A stretch of DNA of 46,602 nt from Avimonoglobus sp965151315 (GTDB taxonomy: Bacteria; Bacillota; Clostridia; UBA1381), in the NCBI GenBank assembly GCA_965151315.1, contig CBCTZG010000012.1, positions 1-46,602 on the forward strand, written 5' to 3'. This document shows positions 25,757 to 34,000 of this stretch, in pieces (positions within the stretch are counted from its first letter, which is position 1; every line of letters begins with the position of its first letter). The position numbers were made by a program, and so were the translations under genes. The notes beneath the pieces are model-generated. The model did not search any database. It saw only the letters and a program-made list of their open reading frames with translations, and had not been told where the DNA came from.

Positions 25757-26706
25757 AAGCTGAGCCTCCTTTCCAAGTACATGGCCCCGAACCGTGCGAA
25801 GTCAATGTCTTCCTGGGCAGTGCCGCCGGAAACACCAATCCCGCCGGCCACTCTGCCATTGATTACAAGCGGCTCCCCGCCGCCTACAAGCATAAGTCTG
25901 TTGCTGTCTGTGGGGCTAAGGCCGTCTAGCGTACCGCCCCGGGACTCGGATAAGGCTACATGGGTGGGCATCTTCAGCGCCACCGCCGTATATGCCTTGT
26001 CCTGGGCAATCTGTACGCTGGCAATGAAAGCATCGTCCATCGCGTGGAGCAGTATGGGGTTAGCCCCACTGTCCAGCACGGCGATCACAACCCGTTTCCC
26101 CAGTTCCTCCGCCCGGCGCTCAACCGCCAGGGCGATTTCCTTTGCCAAGGCTAAATCCAGCTGGTTTACCGCTGCAGACTTGCAGTCGATAGGCTGGTCA
26201 GCCGTTTTTTTTTGCTCCCGGGCCGCGTATTGGGCCATGGCATATAGCAGATCCCCCAGCCGGTTCAGATAGACAAAAGTCTTCGGCTTAACCCGCCCCA
26301 TGGACTGGAGCTTCGCCGCTGCCCGTTCTCCCCGGCGGATCACCGTTCTGGCCACCTCTAACTGGGCGGAAACCACGTTCACACCCGGCAGAGTAAACTT
26401 CGCCAGCGCCCGGGGCAGATACCGGTCTGTCATTTCCTCCACCGTCCGGACACATTCATCCGTCACGGAAGTTTCACCGCCGGCAAGCTCACCCATGATC
26501 GAAATCATTTTTTTCTGCACCGCTTCGATGTCCTGCCGCAGGGCTTCATCCCCGGACTGGGCTTTTGCGGCGCCCAGGCTGGCGGAAAACTCATCCAGCG
26601 TACCTAAAAGCTCGATTAGGTCGTCGTATTTGGGCACCCGCTTGCTGGTAATCGTCTGGGTATATCCCCGGTCACCGTAGCCCGTATATAATTTGGAATC
26701 TTTCAT
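25753..26706 (-). CDS. pduO: PduO-type cobalamin adenosyltransferase fused to HbpS/GlcG-like domain
   Basis: 317 residues in two domains. The N-terminal ATP:cob(I)alamin adenosyltransferase (about 1-180) has YTGYGDRGYT, GTLDEFSASLG, RTVIRRGERAA and YLNRLGDLLYAMA, all expected active-site motifs. The C-terminal HbpS/GlcG-like domain (about 185-317) contains VIAVLDSGANPILLHAMDDA and the GGxPLVINGxVxGGIGVSGG signature. This is the architecture of full-length Pdu PduO. No encapsulation helix is seen. Its product, adenosylcobalamin, normally serves a diol or ethanolamine enzyme, none of which is in the operon. The start is the MKDSK codon (GGGA 9 nt upstream); an earlier ATG overlaps the SD itself. 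Confidence 0.9.
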   Translation of the reverse strand: MKDSKLYTGYGDRGYTQTITSKRVPKYDDLIELLGTLDEFSASLGAAKAQSGDEALRQDIEAVQKKMISIMGELAGGETSVTDECVRTVEEMTDRYLPRALAKFTLPGVNVVSAQLEVARTVIRRGERAAAKLQSMGRVKPKTFVYLNRLGDLLYAMAQYAAREQKKTADQPIDCKSAAVNQLDLALAKEIALAVERRAEELGKRVVIAVLDSGANPILLHAMDDAFIASVQIAQDKAYTAVALKMPTHVALSESRGGTLDGLSPTDSNRLMLVGGGEPLVINGRVAGGIGVSGGTAQEDIDFARFGAMYLERRLSL

Positions 26707-26734
26707 GCGAATCATTCCCTGTTGAATCTGTACA

Positions 26735-27580
26735 TTATTGATTGTACTTAGCCAGAACCCGTTTTGTCACCTCGGCTACAATATCTTCAATATTCGCGTT
26801 GTCATTCGCGTTGTTGCTGCCGCAGGCGCAACCGTTATGCAGCTTTTCCGCAGCCTCGGTAGGCGTCAGGTCCTTGACGGCGTCGCCGCCCTCGTAGCAG
26901 CTGGGGCACAGCTTTTCCATGGGGTGCTTGCCCGGTACGCCGAACTGCTTGCGCAGATCGATCAGCTTTTTGACCTGGCCGCAGGGGATTTCCTTTGCGC
27001 CGCCCAGCATGGTAGCGTAATAGGTCAACTTGGCGTAAAATTCTGTAGACTCCATCCGGAAGAACGCTGTATTCAGGTCGCAGCCAAAGCTCAGGGCGCC
27101 GTGGTTGGCCAGGAGAATGGCGTCGTAATCCTGCAGGTACGGCATCAGGGAATCCGGGATCTCCATTGTAGACGGGGTGCCGTAGTCTGCAATCGGTACG
27201 CCGCCCAGGAAAATAACAGCCTCCGGCATGATCAGCTTGTCCAGCGGGATCCCCGCGATGGCGAAGGAGGTAGCGATGGGCGGATGGGCATGCACAACCG
27301 CGTTTACGTCCTTCCGCTCCTGATAAACCCGCAGATGCATTTTAAACTCTGAGGACGGCTTCCATTTATTCGGCTCCTTTAAGTTGCCCTTGCCGTCCAC
27401 CTTGCAGATCATGTCCGGGGTCATGTAGCCCTTGCTGACGCCGGTGGGGGTGGCAAAGTATGTATCTTCGTCAATCTTTACGGAGATATTCCCGTCGTTG
27501 GCGGCAACGAATCCATTCATATAAACCCGTCTGCCGATCTCGCAGATTTCCTTTTTAATTTCGTAATCTGACTTATACAT
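26735..27580 (-). CDS. Class II (fuculose-phosphate type) aldolase with encapsulation tail
   Basis: 281-residue zinc aldolase that should cleave a 1-phosphate of fuculose or rhamnulose to DHAP and L-lactaldehyde. Residues match E. coli FucA by position: catalytic E78 (SSEFKMH), zinc ligands H97 and H99 (HAHPP) and H160 (ANHGAL). The core ends near 215 as in FucA. The extra 65 residues carry CPSC (225-228), GCACG (250-254) and a final amphipathic helix (263-279, ANIEDIVAEVTKRVLAK), an encapsulation tail; the cysteines could bind a metal or form disulfides. It is the first gene of the operon; ATG with GGAGGG SD. The exact sugar is inferred. Confidence 0.92.
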   Translation of the reverse strand: MYKSDYEIKKEICEIGRRVYMNGFVAANDGNISVKIDEDTYFATPTGVSKGYMTPDMICKVDGKGNLKEPNKWKPSSEFKMHLRVYQERKDVNAVVHAHPPIATSFAIAGIPLDKLIMPEAVIFLGGVPIADYGTPSTMEIPDSLMPYLQDYDAILLANHGALSFGCDLNTAFFRMESTEFYAKLTYYATMLGGAKEIPCGQVKKLIDLRKQFGVPGKHPMEKLCPSCYEGGDAVKDLTPTEAAEKLHNGCACGSNNANDNANIEDIVAEVTKRVLAKYNQ

Positions 27581-27639
27581 TTGATTCCCTCCATATGTAT
27601 GATGTTTGTTTTTTTTGGTTTTGCTTTGTTTTCTCTTTG

Positions 27640-27691
27640 ATTATATCGCATTTTTTGGGATTTGTAAAGGGGTTTTTCAAACATTATCGCA
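27640..27691 (-). promoter_or_regulatory. Promoter and candidate operators of the BMC operon
   Basis: On the minus strand TTTACA (27668-27663), a 17-bp spacer and TATAAT (27645-27640). In plus-strand orientation the heptamer TATCGCA occurs at 27644-27650, touching the -10, and again at 27685-27691, just upstream of the -35. The spacing is 41 bp, about four helical turns. These are plausible operators of the DeoR regulator. The rest of 27581-27812 is AT-rich with no gene. Confidence 0.7.
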
Positions 27692-27812
27692 CAAATTCTT
27701 GGTTTTTTTTCATTTGTTTCTGTATATTTTTCATTGTAACACCAGATATGGGTTTTGTATAGGGGGAAATTTGGAGGAAACCACAATTTTAACATTGAAA
27801 AATGCAATTATA

Positions 27813-27992
27813 TTAACGTTTGTTCTGGCATTCCAACTCATCCATTGCGCTTTTACAGCACTGCAAAACCAGCCGGTTAAATGAAATTCTATTTTCCGAC
27901 GCGCATTTATGCAGCCGTTCAAACAGCTGATCTGTAAAACGAACCGTTCTTGGAATATTCGCATTTGCGTATTCATTATCAACTTTAAACAT
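27813..27992 (-). CDS. Small ribbon-helix-helix-like protein, copy 1
   Basis: 59 residues, MFKVDNEYANANIP... to ...DELECQNKR, with GAGGAG 9 nt before the ATG. The pattern IPRTVRFTDQLFERLHKCASEN (split here for length: IPRTVRFTD then QLFERLHKC) followed by RISFNRLVLQCCKSAMDEL is that of an Arc/MetJ-type ribbon-helix-helix: one beta strand then two helices. It is a paralogue of the gene at 34605 (about 46 of 58 residues alike). Such proteins bind DNA as dimers. It sits directly upstream of the BMC promoter and reads in the same direction, so a role in regulating the operon is possible but not shown. Confidence 0.75.
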   Translation of the reverse strand: MFKVDNEYANANIPRTVRFTDQLFERLHKCASENRISFNRLVLQCCKSAMDELECQNKR

Positions 27993-28311
27993 GAAATTTT
28001 ACTCCTCTTCTTTAATATTGATTCCAGAAAACGTAGATTCCCGAGGCCGTGCGTTGTTAAGCGAAGCACAGCCCCTTGGTCATCCATTCATTTTATATTT
28101 CGGATATAAGATCGTGATTCCGCCTATGTCCTTTATTAAAAACATTTATTTGATTGTTCTGACTTTCGGAAGTTTACATCCATTATACCATAAATTAGTG
28201 GATTTATTATTACCGGGTAGTGATATACGGAGAAAATTATAAATTTTTTGTATAGTTGCGCCCTATCTGCAAAGATTTTGCCGCCATCCCTGAAAAAGGC
28301 CACTAAAAAAA
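27993..28311. promoter_or_regulatory. Leader region of ribbon-helix-helix copy 1
   Basis: About 320 bp without a supported gene. On the minus strand an extended -10 (TGGTATAAT, hexamer 28187-28182) lies 190 nt before the start of the small gene; no good -35 pairs with it. The leader between them is AT-rich with a more GC-rich segment near 28040-28080. Nothing else is recognised. Confidence 0.4.
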
Positions 28312-28327
28312 GCCGCCTTCCGGCGGC
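28312..28327 (-). terminator. Terminator after sigG
   Basis: GCCGCC / GGCGGC with a TTCC loop; on the minus strand seven T residues follow. It closes the spoIIGA-sigE-sigG cluster. Confidence 0.88.
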
Positions 28328-28338
28328 CCTTTACATCC

Positions 28339-29109
28339 CTATATATACTTACGCATATGCTTCAGGGCGCTTTTTTCCAGCCTGGACACCTGGGCCTGGC
28401 TGATCCCGATCTCGTCGGCCACCTCCATCTGGGTCCGTCCCTGGAAAAAGCGCAGGTTCAAAATATGCTTTTCCCGTTCATTCAAGTGCTTCATGGCCTC
28501 GGACAAGGCGATGCTCCGCAGCCAGTTTTCATCGGTGTTTTTCTGGTCCTTCACCTGATCCATCACAAAGATCGCCTCGCCGCCGTCATGGTAAATGGGC
28601 TCAAACAGGCTGACCGGGTCGGCGATGGCGTCCAGTGCGAACACGACTTCCTCCTTGGGCAGATCCATCTCCTTGGCGATTTCGGAGATTGTGGGTTCCT
28701 TGGCGTTCTCGTTGATCAACTTTTCCTTCACATATAGGGCCTTGTAGGCAATATCCTTTAAAGACCGGCTGACCCGGATGGCGTTGTTATCCCGCAGGTA
28801 GCGCCGGATCTCCCCGATGATCATGGGCACCGCGTAGGTGGAAAACTGCACATTCTGGCTCAGGTCAAAATTGTCGATGGCCTTGATCAGCCCAATACAG
28901 CCCACCTGGAACAGGTCGTCGATATTCTCCCCCCGGTTGCCGAACCGCTGGATCACACTGAGCACCAGCCGCAGGTTCCCCCGGACAAACTCCTCCCGGG
29001 CGGCGGCGTCCCCAGCCTTGATCCGCACGAACAGCGCGTCCTTTTCCTCCCGGGTCAGCGTCGGGAGCTTCGACGTATTCACGCCGCAGATTTCTACTTT
29101 ATTGATCAC
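28339..29109 (-). CDS. sigG: RNA polymerase sporulation sigma factor SigG
   Basis: Late forespore-specific sigma factor, 256 residues. The N-terminus NKVEICGVNTSKLPTLT is diagnostic for SigG. Region 2 includes GNLRLVLSVIQRF, DDLFQVGCIGLIKAIDNFD and the -10-contacting TYAVPMIIGEIRRYLRDN; region 4 ends with the helix-turn-helix MEVADEIGISQAQVSRLEK. The start is GTG (MINKVE) with a GGGGGG-type SD 7 nt upstream; the overlapping ATG is followed at once by a stop. It lies 79 nt after sigE, as in Bacillus and Clostridium. Expected to drive late forespore genes. Confidence 0.97.
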   Translation of the reverse strand: MINKVEICGVNTSKLPTLTREEKDALFVRIKAGDAAAREEFVRGNLRLVLSVIQRFGNRGENIDDLFQVGCIGLIKAIDNFDLSQNVQFSTYAVPMIIGEIRRYLRDNNAIRVSRSLKDIAYKALYVKEKLINENAKEPTISEIAKEMDLPKEEVVFALDAIADPVSLFEPIYHDGGEAIFVMDQVKDQKNTDENWLRSIALSEAMKHLNEREKHILNLRFFQGRTQMEVADEIGISQAQVSRLEKSALKHMRKYI

Positions 29110-29188
29110 ATAAATCCCCCCTGTGTCGTTATGTACAAATGCCGGTTATGTGATCAAGCTATGTCTTTTACAGTATACCCTGTTTTTT

Positions 29189-29914
29189 CTAATTCATGCG
29201 TGAAATTTCTTTTTTCAGCCGGGAAATGATCCGTTTTTCCAGCCGGGAAATATACGACTGGGATATGCCTAATAAATCTGCCACCTCTTTCTGTGTTTTT
29301 TCATGGCCGCTGCCCAGACCAAAGCGCAGCTCCATGATCTTTCGCTCCCGGTCGGATAATTTATCCATGGCAAGCCCCAAAAGGTTCCTATCCACCTCGT
29401 CCTCAATATTCCGATAAATTACATCATTTTCCGTCCCCAAAATGTCCGACAGCAGCAGCTCGTTGCCGTCCCAGTCCACGTTTAGCGGCTCGTCGATGGA
29501 CACCTCCGTGCGCATATTCTGATTTTTGCGCAGATACATCAAAATCTCGTTTTCAATGCACCGGGAGGCGTAGGTAGCCAGCTTGATATTCTTGTCCGGA
29601 TCAAAGGTGTTGATCGCCTTGATCAGCCCAATGGTACCGATGGAGATCAGATCCTCTACATAGATCCCTGTATTTTCAAACTTCCGGGCAATATATACCA
29701 CCAGCCGGAGGTTACGCTCGATCAGCACCTGTTTGACGCCGTCCTCTCCAGCCCGGAGCCGGTCTAAATACTGAGCCTCCTCCTCCCGGCTCAGCGGCGG
29801 GGGCAGCGCGTCGCTGCCGCCGATATAATAAATTTCATTATTTTCAACAAGCCCGGCATACAAATCCGCCAGACACGCCTTGATTTTCTGCCAAATGCTG
29901 CGCAAAACATTCAC
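29189..29914 (-). CDS. sigE: RNA polymerase sporulation sigma factor SigE (pro-form)
   Basis: Early mother-cell sigma factor, 241 residues, made as an inactive membrane-bound precursor. The leading approximately 27 residues (MNVLRSIWQKIKACLADLY...) are the pro-sequence, and the mature part begins near NEIYYIGGSDALPPPLS, as in B. subtilis. Region 2 (NLRLVVYIARKFENTG, EDLISIGTIGLIKAIN, LATYASRCIENEILMYLR) and region 4 (KEVADLLGISQSYISRLEKR) are complete. The start is GTG, overlapping the spoIIGA stop by 4 nt (GTGA), so translation is coupled to the protease that activates it. No clear SD is visible at this start. Confidence 0.97.
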   Translation of the reverse strand: MNVLRSIWQKIKACLADLYAGLVENNEIYYIGGSDALPPPLSREEEAQYLDRLRAGEDGVKQVLIERNLRLVVYIARKFENTGIYVEDLISIGTIGLIKAINTFDPDKNIKLATYASRCIENEILMYLRKNQNMRTEVSIDEPLNVDWDGNELLLSDILGTENDVIYRNIEDEVDRNLLGLAMDKLSDRERKIMELRFGLGSGHEKTQKEVADLLGISQSYISRLEKRIISRLKKEISRMN

Positions 29915-30726
29915 GCCCCTTCTACAATCATTTCATGGTTTAACAGTACGCCATATTCCAGCCGCCGGTCGCAGCAGGCTACCACCATCCGGCCCATGTC
30001 CCGGCCGTCGATCAATACCCGGTCCGCCAAAAAGCCGTAAAAAACGCCGGAGCCGCTGACGGTATGATAAGGGATCGTTCGCAGATCCGCGCTCCTAACC
30101 CATTCAGCCAGATTCCGGCTGCCGCAGTCCGGGTGGAACAGCCCATGGAAAACGGTTTCGTCCGCTAAAATTACAGGCTGGCGGCGGATGGGCTCCGCCA
30201 GGCTATTGCCAGTATCCAGAAATCCCTCTGTTTGGACATGGCTGCCCTCATAAAATATTTCTACATTATATATATCCTTTTTGCTCTGGTTCCGGAAATA
30301 CCGGATCCCCCGGCTGACGGCAGCCCTCGCCGCTATAGCGCCCACCAGGATCCATACGCCCCGCATATACACAACGCCGTTTTTTACCGCCCCGCCGCCT
30401 GTATACAGCATTAGGCAGTATAAAATACCGCCGCATAAAAAATTCATTATAAAAAACATGGCGAAAAGCCGCAGAAAGCGCCGGGGCCGGCAAGGGCAGA
30501 AGGCCGCGCAGCAAAGGACGGCGGCCGCCGCAACCCGTGCGGCCGCCGTATACGCCAAACTCAAATCGGGAATAAATATGAAAACGCCGTAAACGCCGCC
30601 TAAGACACCGGCTAAAATCCTGCGCCAAAGCTTGGTCCGGATATTGCAGCAGGCGGCGGTCAGCGTGATCAGCAGGTAGTCCATGCAAAAATTTGTCAGG
30701 AACAATACATCCGCGTATACTGTCAC
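29911..30726 (-). CDS. spoIIGA: Sigma-E processing peptidase SpoIIGA
   Basis: 271 residues. The first half is a membrane domain of about five helices (residues 1-145). The second half is a cytoplasmic aspartyl protease domain with the catalytic D171 in EGFLDTGNSLAEPI. It cleaves the pro-sequence of SigE after a signal from the forespore. The start is GTG (MTVYADVLFL) preceded by GGGGTGGGG; the overlapping ATG hits a stop at once. The length is a little below that of B. subtilis SpoIIGA (309). It is the first gene of the spo cluster and has a Spo0A-type promoter. Confidence 0.94.
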   Translation of the reverse strand: MTVYADVLFLTNFCMDYLLITLTAACCNIRTKLWRRILAGVLGGVYGVFIFIPDLSLAYTAAARVAAAAVLCCAAFCPCRPRRFLRLFAMFFIMNFLCGGILYCLMLYTGGGAVKNGVVYMRGVWILVGAIAARAAVSRGIRYFRNQSKKDIYNVEIFYEGSHVQTEGFLDTGNSLAEPIRRQPVILADETVFHGLFHPDCGSRNLAEWVRSADLRTIPYHTVSGSGVFYGFLADRVLIDGRDMGRMVVACCDRRLEYGVLLNHEMIVEGA

Positions 30727-30766
30727 ATTTCCCCACCCCTTTCCGAATTTCCAGCTTACAAGTATT

Positions 30767-30832
30767 ATTATACGCCTGTCCAGGCCAGAAATCTGTCAAA
30801 CTTCGCTGTTGAATTTTGGCATGTTTTCGACG
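30767..30832 (-). promoter_or_regulatory. Spo0A-type promoter of spoIIGA-sigE
   Basis: On the minus strand TTGACA (30799-30794) and TATAAT (30772-30767) are 21 bp apart, longer than normal. The well-known spoIIG promoter of B. subtilis also has an over-long (22 bp) spacer and needs Spo0A. A 0A-box-like TGTCAAA (30794-30800; consensus TGTCGAA) overlaps the -35, and a second, TTCGACG (30826-30832; consensus TTCGACA), lies about 30 bp further upstream. Confidence 0.75.
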
Positions 30833-30902
30833 TGTTTCCCCTCCCTATGCAAAATTCAAAAAACCTGCCGGTTTTCCTAAAAAAAAACTGTAACATTTGA
30901 TA

Positions 30903-30931
30903 TTGATTTTATAGGGGAAAAGTGGTATTAT
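30903..30931 (+). promoter_or_regulatory. Promoter for PFOR
   Basis: TTGATT (30903-30908), a 17-bp spacer and TATTAT (30926-30931). A strong AAGGAGGAG SD follows at about 30988-30996. A second TTGACA at 30959 has no convincing -10 and is not called. Confidence 0.6.
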
Positions 30932-31002
30932 ATGATATGTATGTATATTTATATACTGTTGACAAGGCATTTTTGTCTGAGAAAATAAAGGAGGAGATTC
31001 CA

Positions 31003-34000
31003 TTGGCAAGAAAAATGAAAACGATGGACGGCAATAATGCCGCGGCATACGCTTCCTACGCGTTTACCGACGTTGCTGCTATCTATCCGATCACACCGTC
31101 ATCCACCATGGCCGAAGTTACCGACAAATGGGCTGCGGCTGGACAAAAAAACATCTTCGGACAACCTGTAAAGGTGGTTGAGATGCAGTCTGAGGCAGGC
31201 GCGGCAGGCGCTGTGCACGGCTCCCTGACCGCAGGCGCGCTGACCACCACCTATACGGCTTCCCAGGGTCTGCTTTTGATGATCCCGAATATGTACAAGA
31301 TCGCCGGCGAGCTGCTGCCCTGCGTATTCAATGTATCCGCAAGAGCTTTGGCTTCCCATGCGCTGTCTATCTTCGGCGACCATCAGGACGTTATGGCATG
31401 CCGCCAGACCGGTTTTGCCATGCTGGCTTCCTCCAACCCCCAGGAAGCGATGGACTTAGGGGCGGTTGCCCACCTGACTACCATCAAGGGCCGGATCCCG
31501 TTCCTGCACTTCTTTGACGGCTTCCGCACCTCCCACGAATATCAGAAGGTTGCCTGCTGGGATTACGATACCCTGGCCAAAATGGTAGACTGGGACGCTT
31601 TAAACGCGTTCCGCCGGGGCGCGTTGAATCCGGAGCATCCCGCGCAGCGGGGTACAGCCCAGAACCCGGACGTATTCTTCCAGGCAAAAGAGGCTGTAAA
31701 CAAATACTATGACGCCATCCCCGAGCTGACCCAGAGCTACATGGACAAGGTTAACGCAGAAATTGGCTCTGACTACAAGCTCTTCAACTACTACGGCGCG
31801 CCGGACGCGGAGCAGGTGATCATCGCCATGGGCTCTGTCTGCGACACGATTTCCGAAACTGTAGACTATCTCAACGCCAACGGCCAGAAGGTCGGCCTGA
31901 TCAAGGTCCGCCTGTACCGTCCGTTCTCGGCGAAGCACCTGATCGACGCCATCCCGGCTACGGTAAAGAAGATCAGCGTTCTGGACCGGACCAAGGAATC
32001 CGGTTCCGTGGGCGAGCCGCTGTATCTGGACGTTGTTGCGGCGCTCCAGGGCTCTCCGTTCCAAAACGTTCCTGTTTACACAGGCCGTTACGGCTTAGGC
32101 TCCAAGGACACCACACCGGCGCAGATCATCGCCGTATATAAAAACGACTCTAAAAAACGCTTCACCATTGGCATTGAAGACGATGTAACCCATCTGTCCC
32201 TGCCCATTGATGAAAATCCGGATACAACACCAAAGGGTATTACCAGCTGTAAGTTCTGGGGCCTGGGCGCAGACGGCACCGTAGGCGCCAACAAGAACTC
32301 CGTTAAGATCATCGGCGACCATACCGATATGAACGTACAGGCATACTTTGACTATGACTCCAAGAAGTCCGGCGGCCTGACGGTATCCCATCTGCGGTTT
32401 GGACATGCTAAGATTACCTCCACATACCTGATCAACAAGGCGGACTTCGTCGCCTGTCATAAAGCCTCCTATATCCGGCAGTATGACATGGTATCCGACG
32501 TAAAGCCGGGCGGCGTATTCCTGCTGAACTGCTCCTGGAACGCGGAGGAACTGGAAACACATATCCCCGGCCAGGTTAAAAAATATATTGCCGACAACAA
32601 CATCCAGTTCTATACCATCGACGGTGTGGCCATCGGTAAGGAAATCGGCCTGGGCAACCGGATCAACACCGTTTTGCAGTCCGCTTTCTTCAAGCTGGCC
32701 AACATCATCCCGGCTGAAGACGCGATCCGGTATATGAAGGACGCCGCTACCGCTTCTTACTCCAAGAAGGGCGAGGCCATCGTAAAGATGAACCACGACG
32801 CCATCGACATGGGCGCCCAGAAGGTTGTCAAGGTTGACGTACCTGCTTCCTGGAAGGACGCGGAGCCTGAGGACCTATCTGTATCCCACGAAGGGAATGA
32901 CCGGCTGACCAAGTATGTCAACGACGTTTTGGTACCGGTAAACCAGTTCCGCGGTATGAAGCTGCCGGTTTCTACCTTTGAGCCGTATGTAAACGGCGAG
33001 GTTCCCCTGGGCTCTTCCGCGTATGAAAAGCGCGGGATTGCTATCGACGTACCCGTTTGGAATCCGGAAAACTGTATCCAGTGCGGGATCTGCTCGTATG
33101 TATGTCCCCACGGCTGTATCCGTCCGGTTGTCCTGACCGAAGAGGAATACAACAACGCGCCGGAAGGTACTGTATATACAAAGATGATGCAGATGGACGG
33201 CCTGTATTTTGGTATTGCTGTTTCTGTCCTGGATTGTACAGGCTGCGGCTCCTGTGCCAATGTCTGCCCGGGCAGAAAGGGTGCCAAGGCGCTGACCATG
33301 TCCAGCCTGGATTCCCAGTTGGACAAGCAGGCTGGCTTTAACTATGGTATTGATTTAAAGACCAAGCCTTCTGTATTAGAAAAATTTGCGCCGACGACGG
33401 TTAAGGGCAGCCAATTCCGCAAGCCGTATCTGGAATTTTCCGGCGCCTGCGCAGGCTGCGGTGAAACACCGTACGCCAAGTTGGTTACACAGCTGTTCGG
33501 CGACCGGATGTATATTGCCAACGCAACAGGCTGTTCCTCCATCTGGGGTGGTTCTTCCCCGTCTACGCCGTATTGTGCAGACGAAAACGGCCGCGGCCCC
33601 GCTTGGGCAAACTCCCTGTTTGAGGATAACGCTGAATTTGGTTATGGTATGTTCCTGGGCCAGAAGGCGCTGCGGACAGCCAATGTAGAGAAGCTGGAGA
33701 AGATCGCGGCGGACGAGCCTTCTGTAAAGCCGGCGGTAGATAAGTTTATCGAAACCATGGAGCAGGGTGCCGCCAACAAGGTGGCTACCGAAGAGCTGTT
33801 AAAGGCTATTGCCAACCTGAACTCCCAGGAGGCCAAAGACGTGCTGGCGGACAAGGAATACCTGGCGAAGAAATCCGTATGGGTATTCGGCGGCGACGGC
33901 TGGGCCTATGATATCGGCTTCGGCGGCGTTGACCATGTGCTGGCTTCCGGCGAGGACGTCAATGTCATGGTATTCGATACCGAGGTTTACTCCAATACAG

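Noticed and set aside
27731..28087. 118-codon minus-strand frame upstream of the BMC operon
   Set aside because: It covers the true 59-codon ribbon-helix-helix gene in another frame and has no SD; the small gene has paralogue support.
30959..30987. TTGACA just before the PFOR SD as promoter
   Set aside because: The bases 17 bp downstream (AAAATA) are a poor -10 and the start point would fall on or after the SD.
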